64,000 bases of DNA from Paenibacillus sp. MMS20-IR301 (GTDB lineage Bacteria; Bacillota; Bacilli; Paenibacillales; Paenibacillaceae), in assembly GCF_032302195.1 (NCBI RefSeq), contig NZ_CP135275.1, forward strand, positions 248,001-312,000, written 5' to 3'. The notes below the pieces were generated by a model that saw nothing but the letters and a program-made list of their open reading frames with translations, was not told the origin of the DNA and made no database searches. This document shows positions 34,706 to 44,006 of this stretch, one piece after another. The translations under genes and the position numbers were made by a program. Position 1 is the stretch's first letter. Each line of letters opens with the position of its first letter.

Positions 34706-36175
34706 TTAATTAGCTCCATTCGTTCCGATTAATTCCTGCAGCTGTATGCTGGAACGGCTGATTCTGCCGATGGAGCCATAGATAATTTCAATTCGCTCAT
34801 CCTGTTCCTTATTGGCGCCGAGCAGCTCGGTCGTTGCCGTCAGGTTTTTATGGGCAATCGCAGAAATTTGATCAGACTGCAGGCGGATTTGTGAGAATAC
34901 TCCGCTTACATGCCCAATTTTAGCAATCTCCTCTTCTATATAACGGTCGATCATCCTGAAGGCAGTGCTGACTTGCTCGAAGCTGCCAATGACTTGTTCA
35001 GTAATTACATTCCCTTTTTGAACAGCTGCTTCTTCATCCGTTGCTTTCTTTAATACCGCATTTGTTTTTACCTTGATGTCTTGAACAATCTCCGTGATAC
35101 TATCGACAGTCGCTGCGCTTTGCTCGGCCAGCTTCTTGATCTGCAGTGCCACCACGCTAAAGCCGGCCCCGGCTTCTCCGGCCCGCGCAGCTTCAATTCT
35201 TGCATTAAGCGCCAGCAGGTTGGTCTCACTGGCGATCTGGCTGATGGCGGCAAGAAAACCGTTTACCTGTTCCAGACTTTTGTTCAGAGCACCAACAGTC
35301 GAGAACGATTCCTGCACAGCCCAATTAATAATCTTCATCTGCTCCTCCATCTGGCGGAACTGCTCTGCACTTTGCAGCAGTGTCGTACTGGCCGCATCAG
35401 AGGTTCGGGTCAGCCCTGCGGACATCTCATTAATCTCTGCCATCCCCATGTCAGCCTGTCCTATCATCGTATTAATCTGTTCCAGGCTGCCTGACTGCCG
35501 GGCAACATCATGCGCTACCTCCTTAATCCGGGTTGACATACTCTCACTGATCGTTCTGAGGATCCCGATATCCTGGTTGCAATGATCAATATTCCCGTGA
35601 AGCTGGGCCGTGTTCTCGCCGATGACCTGAACCATGTTCTGGGCCGCTGCCTCATTGCTGTGGGCTTCCGCTTCATTCCTGTTAGCGTTCTCTATCAGAT
35701 CCGCATTCCGCTTGCATACGAAATACAGGACCAGTGTAAGCAGTGCCAGAAAGCCCATATTGATGAAATAGTACCCGATATCCCCGGTGTTCTCTGTTTG
35801 CTTCCCTGAGAAATGCATAACGGAGAACGTAATGGTGTATAAGCCGCCAAAGCTGAACAGGATAGATTTATTGGAGTACAGCGAAACAATGCACAGCACG
35901 GTGGCTATAATCATGCCTGTGTAGGCGCCGCCGATATAATTAACCGTACAGGTCAGAATAGCCATGAACAGAATGGCCATTGTTAAGGTATGCTTTTGTG
36001 TGGTGAGGATCAGTATAGAAGCAATAGAGAGCTCAATCAGAAGCGAGAAGGCAATCTCACCCAGCACCTGACCCTGAAAATAGAAGATAACTGCTGCTGC
36101 AAATATGCCCCATAGCATAATGGTGATGATCTTATTCACCCTGGCCCTGTTTGTAATGATAAAATTGCTTTCCAT
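34706..36175 (-). CDS. Methyl-accepting chemotaxis-type receptor with 6-TM N-terminus
   Basis: 489 residues, AGGAGG before the ATG. The first ~160 residues are six membrane helices without an extracellular domain, then a coiled-coil and a signalling domain with the hairpin tip [20 protein letters not shown]. No HAMP domain and no C-terminal CheR-binding pentapeptide are seen. It would report on membrane or cytoplasmic state to CheA/CheW. Transcribed divergently from the response-regulator operon at 36388. Confidence 0.88.
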   Translation of the reverse strand: MESNFIITNRARVNKIITIMLWGIFAAAVIFYFQGQVLGEIAFSLLIELSIASILILTTQKHTLTMAILFMAILTCTVNYIGGAYTGMIIATVLCIVSLYSNKSILFSFGGLYTITFSVMHFSGKQTENTGDIGYYFINMGFLALLTLVLYFVCKRNADLIENANRNEAEAHSNEAAAQNMVQVIGENTAQLHGNIDHCNQDIGILRTISESMSTRIKEVAHDVARQSGSLEQINTMIGQADMGMAEINEMSAGLTRTSDAASTTLLQSAEQFRQMEEQMKIINWAVQESFSTVGALNKSLEQVNGFLAAISQIASETNLLALNARIEAARAGEAGAGFSVVALQIKKLAEQSAATVDSITEIVQDIKVKTNAVLKKATDEEAAVQKGNVITEQVIGSFEQVSTAFRMIDRYIEEEIAKIGHVSGVFSQIRLQSDQISAIAHKNLTATTELLGANKEQDERIEIIYGSIGRISRSSIQLQELIGTNGAN

Positions 36176-36387
36176 GCTTATTTCCTCCTGATCGCTGTGA
36201 TTTTGCCTTGAGGTAATCCTTATGCTGTGAGCGATTGTATTCCCGGAATGTTTATGTTTTGCTTAAGTAATGTTTCTGTTCTGTTAATTCCGTAATTAAC
36301 AATTCAGCAACAAAACTCAAACAAACTATAAATGCGGCAACAGTAATATGTAACAGGATGCAGCGTCAATAAGAGGAGGGCACGAAC

Positions 36388-37059
36388 TTGATTCATATTC
36401 TGGTGGTAGAGGACGATGTAAAGCTTAATCAAATTGTCTGCACCTATTTAAACGACAGCGGCTACAAGGCCAAGGGCTGCCTGAGCCCGCGCGAGGCTTA
36501 TGATTTAATGTACAACCAGCTGTACGATCTGATTATTTCCGATATTATGATGCCGGACATCGACGGGTTTGAATTTGCGGAAACCGTGCGCCAGCTGAAC
36601 TCAACGATTCCTATACTCTTTATGACCGCGAGGGATGATATCCTGTCCAAGCAAAAGGGCTTTAAAATCGGCATAGATGACTATATGGTAAAGCCGATTA
36701 ACCTGGATGAGCTGATCATGCGTGTGGGGGCATTGCTGCGCAGAGCTAATATAATGGAGGAACGCAGGATGACAGTAGGCAATCTTACGCTGGATGCGGA
36801 TGCGATGACCGCCTCTGTCGATGGTGAAGAGGTTCCCCTCACCTTGCGGGAGTTCAATATCCTGTATAAGCTGCTCTCGTACCCGAAAAAAACCTTTACG
36901 CGCGCACAGCTCATGGACGAGTTCTGGGGCGTGGAATCCGACACCAGCCTGCGGGCCGTAGATGTCTATGTCACGAAGCTGCGGGATAAGCTGTCCTCCT
37001 GCACCGGTTTCGCGATCGTGACTGTACGCGGGCTGGGGTATAAGGCGGTGCTGCAGTGA
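36388..37059 (+). CDS. OmpR-family response regulator
   Basis: 223 residues. Receiver domain ~1-118 with acidic pair EDD (8-10), phospho-acceptor Asp in IISDIMMPDIDG, Thr in FMTARDD and Lys in YMVKPI. The C-terminal winged helix ~125-223 reads LTLREFNILYKLLSYPKKTFTR and VYVTKLRDKL. The stop overlaps the kinase GTG by 4 nt. Likely controls itself and the following membrane-protein gene. Confidence 0.93.
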   Translation: MIHILVVEDDVKLNQIVCTYLNDSGYKAKGCLSPREAYDLMYNQLYDLIISDIMMPDIDGFEFAETVRQLNSTIPILFMTARDDILSKQKGFKIGIDDYMVKPINLDELIMRVGALLRRANIMEERRMTVGNLTLDADAMTASVDGEEVPLTLREFNILYKLLSYPKKTFTRAQLMDEFWGVESDTSLRAVDVYVTKLRDKLSSCTGFAIVTVRGLGYKAVLQ

Positions 37060-38126
37060 ATGCGCAGGACTCCAGAGTGAAAGCGTCCATCTTTCCCTTG
37101 TACAGCTTTGTGCTTTCCTTCCTGGTGCTGGGGGCACTGACTACAGGCCAGATGATGATTTTGCAGACCTACCTTGATTTAGCAAGCATTCCGCGGGAAT
37201 ATATTGTATTTGTAGTAGCCTACTGGATCGTTGCTGCAGCCGCATTTACGCTGTTAACCCGCTATCAGTTCGTGAGACGGTATCATAAACCGATGGAGCG
37301 GTTCGCACAAGCGATCGGAAAAGTCGCGCGCGGCGATTTCTCCGTCTATGTCCCTCCAAGGCATCTGAAGAACAAAATGGATTATCTGGACGTGATCTGC
37401 ATGGATTTCAATGTGATGGTGGAGGAGCTTGGCAGTATTGAGACGTTCAAAACCGATTTTTTCTCCAATGTGTCCCACGAAATTAAAACCCCGTTATCCG
37501 TCATTCAGAATTATGCGCAGGCCCTTAAGAATGATAAGCTCGCGCCAGGGCAGAGAGCGGGCTACATTGATACCATTCAGGAATCCTCCTCAAGGCTAAG
37601 CGAGCTGATTACTAATATTCTCAAGCTCAATAAGCTGGAGAAGCAGAACCTGCAGCCGCTGCCGGAGGCATACGATCTGTGTGCCCAATTATGCGAATGT
37701 GCGCTGCTGTTCGAGGAGCTGTGGACCCGCAAAAATATTGAGTTTATCGCAGACATTGAGGACCTTGCAACGATTGAGGCGGATGCCAGCCTGCTTGAGC
37801 TGATCTGGAACAATCTGCTCTCCAATGCCATCAAGTTTACCGAACCCGGCGGTACGATTATGCTGCAGCAAAGCTCCACGGATGAAGAGGTAATTGTGTC
37901 TGTCTCCGATACCGGCTGCGGGATGAACGAGGAGACCATGAAGTATATTTTTGATAAATTTTATCAGGGCGATACCTCCCGCTCCACTGAAGGCAACGGG
38001 CTGGGACTGGCTCTTGTGCTGCGTATTCTGCAGCTTATCGGCGGAAGCATCACTGTAACCAGCATCCCGGCTGTAAAAACTACCTTCACCGTACGTATTC
38101 CAGTATTCGTAAAGGAGCTGAGCTGA
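37056..38126 (+). CDS. Membrane sensor histidine kinase
   Basis: 356 residues from a GTG overlapping the regulator stop. Two membrane segments (~11-33 and ~48-70) with almost no outer loop, then a HAMP-like linker, the H-box FFSNVSHEIKTPLSVI, N-box NLLSNAIKF, G1 DTGCGM and G2 GNGLGLAL. The very short sensor loop marks an intramembrane-sensing kinase, as in cell-envelope stress systems. Its stop overlaps by one nt the next gene, a two-TM protein that may be a target or accessory sensor. Confidence 0.92.
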   Translation: MNAQDSRVKASIFPLYSFVLSFLVLGALTTGQMMILQTYLDLASIPREYIVFVVAYWIVAAAAFTLLTRYQFVRRYHKPMERFAQAIGKVARGDFSVYVPPRHLKNKMDYLDVICMDFNVMVEELGSIETFKTDFFSNVSHEIKTPLSVIQNYAQALKNDKLAPGQRAGYIDTIQESSSRLSELITNILKLNKLEKQNLQPLPEAYDLCAQLCECALLFEELWTRKNIEFIADIEDLATIEADASLLELIWNNLLSNAIKFTEPGGTIMLQQSSTDEEVIVSVSDTGCGMNEETMKYIFDKFYQGDTSRSTEGNGLGLALVLRILQLIGGSITVTSIPAVKTTFTVRIPVFVKELS

Positions 38127-38677
38127 TGAATCAGGTCACACGGGGCGGAAGCAGCTTTGTCGGATATGATTATAAAGAAGCGGCGGTCGAGCGGGAGAAG
38201 AGCTCCATGTATATTGACGGTTATATGAATTTCGGGTGGATACTGAATGAAGAGCTGAAGCCTTCCGCCTATAGGGGGGGGAATCATACCGGCAAAGTGA
38301 TCATTAAGCTCAAACGGGACCGCAAAATACTGCATAAAACCGAGCTGACCCGGCTGGAGCGCCATTTCGAAGCCTGTATGAGTGAACTCGCCGTGATGGA
38401 GAAATCGAAAACCTCATTTGCCGTCATGTGGGCACTGGTGATTGCGATGACCGGCACTGCCTTTATGGCAGGCTCTGTATTTGCGGTTACTCATGATCCG
38501 CCTAAAATCCTGCTGTCCATTCTTTTAGCCGTTCCTGCTTTTGCCGGCTGGACCCTTCCGGTCTTCGTCCATAAGGCAATCGTGCGCCAGCGAATGAAGC
38601 TGATGGAGCCGCTGATGGAGCAGAAATATGATGAAATCTATGAGGTGTGTGAAAAGGGGAACAGGCTGCTGAGCTAG
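38126..38677 (+). CDS. Two-TM membrane protein, paralogue of the 34055-34588 product
   Basis: 183 residues, co-translated with the kinase (TGATG overlap). Shares with its paralogue the blocks FVGYDYKE, DGYMNFGWIL, KRDRKI, ELTRLERHF, GTAFMAGSVFA, AVPAFAGW and QKYDEIYE, and the two-helix topology. Being in the kinase operon, it may work as an accessory membrane partner; the relation is inferred from position alone. Confidence 0.8.
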   Translation: MNQVTRGGSSFVGYDYKEAAVEREKSSMYIDGYMNFGWILNEELKPSAYRGGNHTGKVIIKLKRDRKILHKTELTRLERHFEACMSELAVMEKSKTSFAVMWALVIAMTGTAFMAGSVFAVTHDPPKILLSILLAVPAFAGWTLPVFVHKAIVRQRMKLMEPLMEQKYDEIYEVCEKGNRLLS

Positions 38678-38711
38678 GGACTTTTGAATTGAAGCGGCCT
38701 CCTCTGGCCGA

Positions 38712-38763
38712 TTGACCAAATGCATCGGGAAACGCTATAATTTCTTGAGTGCGCAAAAAGTTT
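38712..38763 (+). promoter_or_regulatory. Promoter with candidate LacI operator (autoregulation)
   Basis: TTGACC 38712-38717, 18 nt, TATAAT 38736-38741. At the expected start site lies TGCGCAA (38750-38756). GCGCAAAAAGTTT (38751-38763) recurs exactly at 40728-40740. Confidence 0.65.
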
Positions 38764-38784
38764 CTTAGACTGGAGGGGATGCAA

Positions 38785-39804
38785 ATGAAGCTGAAGGAAA
38801 TTGCCCGGAAGGCCAATGTGTCGATCAGCACCGTATCCCGGATTATGAACAATCAGGGCAATTTCAGCGAAGAGACGCGCAGGAAAGTGCTCGAGATTGC
38901 GAATGAACATTTGAAGCCGGGGATTGCTCCCCCCAAGCCGGCAGGCATAACCTATAATATCGCGGTCATCGTTCCGGGCAACAGTGACTTCTTCGATAAT
39001 GACCCGTCCACCTCGGCGGACCTGAACCACCTGAAGGAAGAATTCGAAGCTTACGGGCATCAGGTGCATATTGTGAAGCACGGTGCGGATCTGCAGTCCT
39101 CTCCGGCGTATAAGCTAGTCGGTGAGGAAAAGATGGATGCTGCGGTCATTTTTGATCCTTTTGTCAATGAGCAATTGTTCGAGGAGCTGGAGCGGCTGAA
39201 TATTCCGTACCTGCTTACGAACGGGAGAACGTACAAGCATAATCATAACTATATTGATTACGATAACCGTAAAGGCGCATATGAGGTCATCCGTTACCTG
39301 CATGAACTGGGGCACCGGAAGATCGGTATCCTTGCCGGACCGAAGAATCACCTGGTCAATCTGAACCGGCTGGACGGCTGCAAGGATGCTTTCCGCGATT
39401 TGAAGCTGCCCTGGTCAGATGCCCGGGCTTTAATGGGGGCGTTTGATCCTGCACACGGCTATGAGGCCGTGAAGCAGCTGATGAAGGAGGACCCTTCCAT
39501 TACAGCGATGTTTACCTTCAATGATATTATTGCCTTCGGAGCGATGAAGGGGCTCGCGGAGCTGAATATCCGGATTCCGCAGGACATCTCCCTGATCGGC
39601 TTCGATGATCTGAAGCTGTCGGAGTTCATGGTTCCGCCGCTGACCACCGTCCGCAGATTCCGGTACGACATCAGCTCCATCATTGTAAAAGTACTGACGG
39701 AGCTGATTATGAACAGCAATATTGCCGAGGTGCACATCAGTCTTAAGACGGAGCTGATTGAGCGGGAATCCTGCACAGGTTTGGCGTCGGGCAGAAGAGA
39801 ATGA
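38785..39804 (+). CDS. LacI-family transcriptional regulator
   Basis: 339 residues from ATG 38785, 6 nt after GGAGGGG. N-terminal HTH: LKEIARKANVSISTVSRIMN, hinge to ~residue 55. The periplasmic-binding-like effector domain follows (VGEEKMDAAVIFDPF; HRKIGILAGPKNHL; AMFTFNDIIAFGAMKGLAE; ISLIGFDDLKLSEFM). It should repress sugar genes until a sugar signal binds. Candidate operators (TGCGCAA type) occur in its own promoter and before the DUF4832 gene and the GH31 operon, so it is likely the local repressor of these. Confidence 0.9.
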   Translation: MKLKEIARKANVSISTVSRIMNNQGNFSEETRRKVLEIANEHLKPGIAPPKPAGITYNIAVIVPGNSDFFDNDPSTSADLNHLKEEFEAYGHQVHIVKHGADLQSSPAYKLVGEEKMDAAVIFDPFVNEQLFEELERLNIPYLLTNGRTYKHNHNYIDYDNRKGAYEVIRYLHELGHRKIGILAGPKNHLVNLNRLDGCKDAFRDLKLPWSDARALMGAFDPAHGYEAVKQLMKEDPSITAMFTFNDIIAFGAMKGLAELNIRIPQDISLIGFDDLKLSEFMVPPLTTVRRFRYDISSIIVKVLTELIMNSNIAEVHISLKTELIERESCTGLASGRRE

Positions 39805-39829
39805 GAACAGTAGGCTGACTCTTGAAAGG

Positions 39830-39884
39830 AACAGCGGCTGCCCTGGACAAGAGATAGAGTCCCGGACGGCCGCTGTTATATTTG
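39830..39884 (+). terminator. Terminator of the lacI-type gene
   Basis: AACAGCGGCTG (39830-39840) with CGGCCGCTGTT (39867-39877) around a loop, then ATATTTGG. The stem is strong and the tail weak. Confidence 0.7.
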
Positions 39885-40693
39885 GATTTCCTGATTATAC
39901 CCGCTGTTCGCGGTAGAAATCCGAACACTAGCATATGCTTCCGAAGCGAGCTTTCCTACGGAAAGATTTCGGGCGATCGCTATCGCTCCTGCAGTCCCAA
40001 ATTTTCCCTTCGTTCCTTCTTGCTTTTAGTTAGGTTCTTTTGTGCTTCTTATATAACTGAAGCCTGTGTCCCTTGTTCCAGACAATAAAATGATTCTGAG
40101 CCGGGCCGAGTGCGACCATTCCGGGTTACTGCCCACCCCAAACACATACTTCAAACAAGTTGCTATTCAGGCCGCCTAAACAAACAAATTCCCCCCCAAT
40201 TCACTACTCCTAACAGCCACCAGCCGACCCAACAAACCACCCCAAGCATAACGCCGTTCACCAGCCCACCCGACAAATCACCCAAGCATCATGCTGACCA
40301 ATAGCCGCTTACGGACCCCACGGCCCTTAAAACCCCATTATCGGCCCATTTGGCGGGGTTACGGACCCCACGGACCTTATTCGCCACTTTTGCCGGGCGA
40401 TTATCACTTTTCCGGCAAAATAACGGCGCTGGTGTCCGCAAGACCCGGCGCACAGGCTCTTTTCGCAGGCTTAAGGCCTCTCCAGTCCGTAACGCCAGAC
40501 GTATAACTGAACAACGTTGCGTATCGGTCTGCTTTTTGACTGAAGTCCGTACTTCCGAATTAAAAAGCAGTCGTCCCTGCGGCGGACAATGGGAAGCCCG
40601 GCGCCAGACTCCCCCGGATTTCCTGCTGTAAGCCGTTGTAGGCGATGGAAATACGCCCTGTAAAATCAGGCATTCCGGAGCACGGCTTTTTGC
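39885..40693. other. Long intergenic stretch with repeats, no gene
   Basis: About 800 nt. The first part (39920-40040) carries GAAGCGAG, GGCGATCGCTATCGCTCC and pyrimidine-rich tracts of the kind repeated in Paenibacillus intergenic DNA. 40100-40300 has a strong C-over-G strand bias with many CCC/ACC runs. 40309-40379 holds a 50-bp-period direct repeat. Open frames seen on both strands have no ribosome sites or familiar protein sequence. Confidence 0.6.
40309..40379 (+). repeat. Direct repeat, 21-bp core, 50-bp period
   Basis: Cores at 40309-40329 and 40359-40379 begin TTACGGACCCCACGG and end CCTTA; they differ at one base (GGCCC versus GGACC). The spacer contains ATTATCGGCCCATTT, echoed by CGATTATCACTTTT after copy 2. 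The motif TCCGTAA/TTACGGA appears again at 40485-40491, pointing to a degenerate repeat family. Confidence 0.7.
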
Positions 40694-40747
40694 TTGACGG
40701 CAAGTGCGGGAGTAGACTATACTGAAGGCGCAAAAAGTTTGCGCAAA
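40694..40747 (+). promoter_or_regulatory. Promoter and candidate LacI operator before DUF4832 gene
   Basis: TTGACG 40694-40699, 18 nt, TATACT 40718-40723. Just downstream come GCGCAAAAAGTTT (40728-40740) and the perfect palindrome TTTGCGCAAA (40738-40747), placed over the start site as for a repressor. Confidence 0.7.
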
Positions 40748-40787
40748 TAATTGCGTTGGCTTTTTATTAACAGGGGAGGGATGATGG

Positions 40788-43715
40788 ATGAGGAGTAAAT
40801 TATCAAAAGCTTTAATGAAAGCGGTTACTGTAATGTTATCATTTATTTTGCTGACAGGAGGTTCGTTGGTGGGATCATGGCTGCAGCCGGCGGCAGCGGC
40901 AGCCGGTCCGATTACGGTTAATCTTACTGAAACACAGGAGGCGTTCAAGAACCCCCTGAAGGGCTTCCGGCCCACCCGCTTTATGAACGACAGCAGCTTT
41001 TCGGATCAGGAATACGGGACCGTGTTCAAGCACTATATCAAATATACGGATCTGGAGAATGCGGCGTCCGATTCCGTCCAGAAGATTAAGGACTGGAGCA
41101 ATACGGCCTGGGCAGGCATCGAGAGCCAGAATAAGAAGGTCATTCCCCGCGTCTTCATTGTGTATCCGAACGGCGGGGAGTATTGGCCGGATGGTGTGCC
41201 GCATGGCGATGTGACCACCCAGTGGACTTCAGATATCCTGAAGAACCGCCTGACTGCCTTCATCCAGAAGCTGGGCCAGGCCTGGGATAATGATCCGCGG
41301 GTGGCCTATGTGGAGCTGGGGCTGTGGGGCAACTGGGGCGAGCATCACATTTGGCCGGATAAGCTGGCCGACGGGACGGACCGGATGCCGCTCAGTTTCC
41401 AGACGGCGCTTGGGAATGCGGCTTCGCAGGCTTTTCAGAATAAAAAGGTTCAGGTCCGCTATCCCGATACCTTCCAGAATTACAGCTTCGGCTTCCTGTG
41501 GGATTCCTTCGCGCTGATTGATGACCTGTCCGGCGGGGAGGGCATTGCGGCGAGGAATGTGTGGCGCACGCAGGTCAACGGCGGCGAGGTGGCGTATGAC
41601 TGGGGACAGAAGGAGATTCAGCCCGGTGATTCCCCGAATGATACGTTAAGCGATCCGAACCACCGGAACTACGTCATCGACTGGATCAAAAAAACGCATA
41701 CCAGCAGCCTCGGCTGGATTGATCTGTACGACGCCGGCAATCCGGCTGTGTCACAGGGCGCTGCCCTGATGCAGAAGGAGTTCGGCTACCGGTTCGTCCT
41801 CAACCAGGCGACTTTCTCCGGCAGCGTGCAGCCCGGGGGCCAGATGAATGTGGCTTTTCAGGTGGTGAACAAAGGCTCGGCGCCGTTCTATTATAACTGG
41901 CCGGTGGAGGCCAGCCTGCTGCGAAGCGACCGTACCATAGCCTGGAAGGGCATCTTCAATAATGTGGACATCCGCAGCTGGATGCCGGGGGATGACTGGA
42001 ACAGCACCACCCGCCAGTATAATCAGGCAGCTGCCGTGCAGCAGGTAGCCGGTGCATTTACGATACCGGCTAATATGCCAGCGGGGACGTATATCCTGGC
42101 ATTGTCCATCCTGGACCCTTACGGCTATAAGCCCAGCGCCCGGTTTGCCAATACTAATTATTACACCGGCGGCCGGACCCCGCTCGGCAATGTGGGCATC
42201 GGCATGGACCCGGCGAATCAGAATCTCGGAGCATTCAACAGTCTGAAGCCGGACAATACTCTTTCGTACAGCCTGACCCAGTCCGCGTATGACGGCGGAT
42301 ACAGCGGCGGCGGAAGCACGGATACCCAGGCGCCGAGCGTGCCGGGCAATTTGGCGGTAAGCGGAAAGACTTCAAGCAGTGTCAGTCTGAGCTGGTCTGC
42401 TTCAACGGATAACACAGGGGTAACCGGCTATGATATTTACCGCGGCAGTACGCTGGCCGGGTCGGCGGCGGTGAATTCTTTTACAGATACGGGATTAAGT
42501 CCTAGTACCAGCTACAGCTACACGGTTAGGGCGAAGGATGTGGCGGGGAATGTATCTGCTCCAAGCAGTGCGGTAAGTGCCGTTACGGATGCTTCCGGCG
42601 GCGGTACTCAGGCTTCCTATGAAGCGGAGGCGGCGGGGAACACTTTGACCGGGACAGCAGCCGTTGCCGCCTGCACTGCCTGCTCGGGAGGCTCGAAGGT
42701 GGGTTATGTCGGGAACAACACCGGTACGCTGCAGTTTAACGGTGTCGGTGCGGCAGCGGCGGGAACCTACACCCTGACCGTATCCTACCTCAGCGCTGAG
42801 GCCAGGAGTGTGCAGCTGCGTGTTAACGGAGGAACGGCCTCTACCCTTAATATGCCGAGTACGGGAGGCTGGACCACAGTAGGGACGGCGCAGGCCCAGG
42901 TTCAGCTGAATGCCGGTAATAATACCATTCATTTCTCCAATCCTGCCGGATGGGCAGCCGATATTGACCGGATTCAGATCAGCGGAGGTACAGGCGGAGG
43001 AGGGGATACACAAACTCCGACGGTACCGGGGAATGTGACGGCAAGCGGAAAGACTTCAAGCAGCGTCAGTCTGAGCTGGGCCGCTTCAACTGATAATGTT
43101 GGCGTTACGCAGTATGTGATCTACCGGAACGGGACGGAAGCTGGCACCTCAGCTGTGAACAGCTTTACGGACGGCGGACTGAGTGCCAATACAGCATACG
43201 CGTATACCGTCCGGGCAAGGGACGCTGCGGGAAATCTGTCGGCTGCCAGCACGGTGCTGAATGTAACGACCAATAACGGAGCGGCTGCCCTGCTGCTGGA
43301 TAATTTCGATAACTCGCCGGTCTGGCCGGGAACGAATGATATAGGCGGCTGGGCAGGCGCCAACAGCTTTGTGAACAGTGCAGGTGTTATCGAATCAGGC
43401 GCACTGAAGCTGCAATATAACAACAACGGCTGGTTCGGCTCGACCATCAATCAGAGTATCGCGGGTTATACGAAGCTGATCATCCGCATCAAAGGGGCGG
43501 ACGGCGGCGAGCAGAATCATATCCAGCTGACGATTGGCGGAGTGACGCAGACGCTGGCGGATTTCAGCGGGGATACGGTTACGGCCGGCTATAAGGATAT
43601 TACGATTAATCTGGTGTCCAAAGGCGTGGACCGCAGCAGCCCCGGCCAGCTGGCGATGACCTTCTGGCACGGGGGCAACAGCACGGTCTGGATTGATGAG
43701 CTCCGGTTTGAGTGA
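40788..43715 (+). CDS. Secreted multidomain DUF4832 protein with Fn3 and carbohydrate-binding domains
   Basis: 975 residues, GGGGAGGG 7 nt before the ATG. Signal peptide to ~residue 37 (MLSFILLTGGSLVGSWL, cleavage near AAAA-AGP). Residues ~45-480: DUF4832-type region, probably a TIM-barrel glycosidase-like fold plus beta domain (NPLKGFRP; RVAYVELGLWGNWGEHH; YDAGNPAVSQGA). Then Fn3 (~512-600, APSVPGNLAVSGKTSSSVSL), a CBM6/35-like domain (~605-740, starting YEAEAAGNTL), a second Fn3 (~745-835) and a C-terminal jelly-roll domain (~840-975, LLLDNFDNSPVWPGTND). No LPxTG or S-layer anchor, so it is released. It likely degrades or binds an external polysaccharide whose products feed the CUT1 transporter at 48-51 kb; the LacI-type operator links them. 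Confidence 0.85.
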   Translation: MRSKLSKALMKAVTVMLSFILLTGGSLVGSWLQPAAAAAGPITVNLTETQEAFKNPLKGFRPTRFMNDSSFSDQEYGTVFKHYIKYTDLENAASDSVQKIKDWSNTAWAGIESQNKKVIPRVFIVYPNGGEYWPDGVPHGDVTTQWTSDILKNRLTAFIQKLGQAWDNDPRVAYVELGLWGNWGEHHIWPDKLADGTDRMPLSFQTALGNAASQAFQNKKVQVRYPDTFQNYSFGFLWDSFALIDDLSGGEGIAARNVWRTQVNGGEVAYDWGQKEIQPGDSPNDTLSDPNHRNYVIDWIKKTHTSSLGWIDLYDAGNPAVSQGAALMQKEFGYRFVLNQATFSGSVQPGGQMNVAFQVVNKGSAPFYYNWPVEASLLRSDRTIAWKGIFNNVDIRSWMPGDDWNSTTRQYNQAAAVQQVAGAFTIPANMPAGTYILALSILDPYGYKPSARFANTNYYTGGRTPLGNVGIGMDPANQNLGAFNSLKPDNTLSYSLTQSAYDGGYSGGGSTDTQAPSVPGNLAVSGKTSSSVSLSWSASTDNTGVTGYDIYRGSTLAGSAAVNSFTDTGLSPSTSYSYTVRAKDVAGNVSAPSSAVSAVTDASGGGTQASYEAEAAGNTLTGTAAVAACTACSGGSKVGYVGNNTGTLQFNGVGAAAAGTYTLTVSYLSAEARSVQLRVNGGTASTLNMPSTGGWTTVGTAQAQVQLNAGNNTIHFSNPAGWAADIDRIQISGGTGGGGDTQTPTVPGNVTASGKTSSSVSLSWAASTDNVGVTQYVIYRNGTEAGTSAVNSFTDGGLSANTAYAYTVRARDAAGNLSAASTVLNVTTNNGAAALLLDNFDNSPVWPGTNDIGGWAGANSFVNSAGVIESGALKLQYNNNGWFGSTINQSIAGYTKLIIRIKGADGGEQNHIQLTIGGVTQTLADFSGDTVTAGYKDITINLVSKGVDRSSPGQLAMTFWHGGNSTVWIDELRFE

Positions 43716-43740
43716 GCGGCGGTGTTGCTGATGGAGTGCG

Positions 43741-43774
43741 GGGAGGGTGCCTTAACGGGTACTCTCTTTTCTTT
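43741..43774 (+). terminator. Probable terminator of DUF4832 gene
   Basis: GGGAGGGTGCC-TTAAC-GGGTACTCTC with mismatches, followed by TTTTCTTT. Confidence 0.6.
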
Positions 43775-43800
43775 GTGCAGGTAATTAGTGAATGCCAAGT

Positions 43801-43880
43801 AAATGTATGCGGAAAACCGAATACAATGAGCAGCTGCGGGGGTGCCCGGGCCAAATGTATGCGGAAAACCGAATACAATG
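43801..43880 (+). repeat. Direct repeat, 28-bp identical core, 52-bp period
   Basis: Copies at 43801-43828 and 43853-43880 are identical (AAATGTATGCGG ... GAATACAATG) and continue with similar GC-rich ends (GCAGCTGCG / GCTGCTGCG). Non-coding, between the DUF4832 and M23 genes. Probably an intergenic repeat family; function unknown. Confidence 0.8.
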
Positions 43881-44006
43881 TGCTGCTGCGAGGGCGGACG
43901 GGCCTGTTCGCCCGGATTGCAGTGATCCTTCAGTATTGCTCGTCTAAAAAACAGATAATACGGTTCTCTATTATGCTAATCACCGGGAGTTGAACTTTAG
44001 TCTGTT

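Noticed and set aside
40289..40975. 228-codon minus frame across the intergenic region
   Set aside because: Runs into the start of the secreted DUF4832 gene and covers repeat DNA; the protein is low in recognisable structure, with no ribosome site.
43801..43880. CRISPR array
   Set aside because: Only two units, the spacer itself resembles the flank of the next copy, and no cas genes are present.
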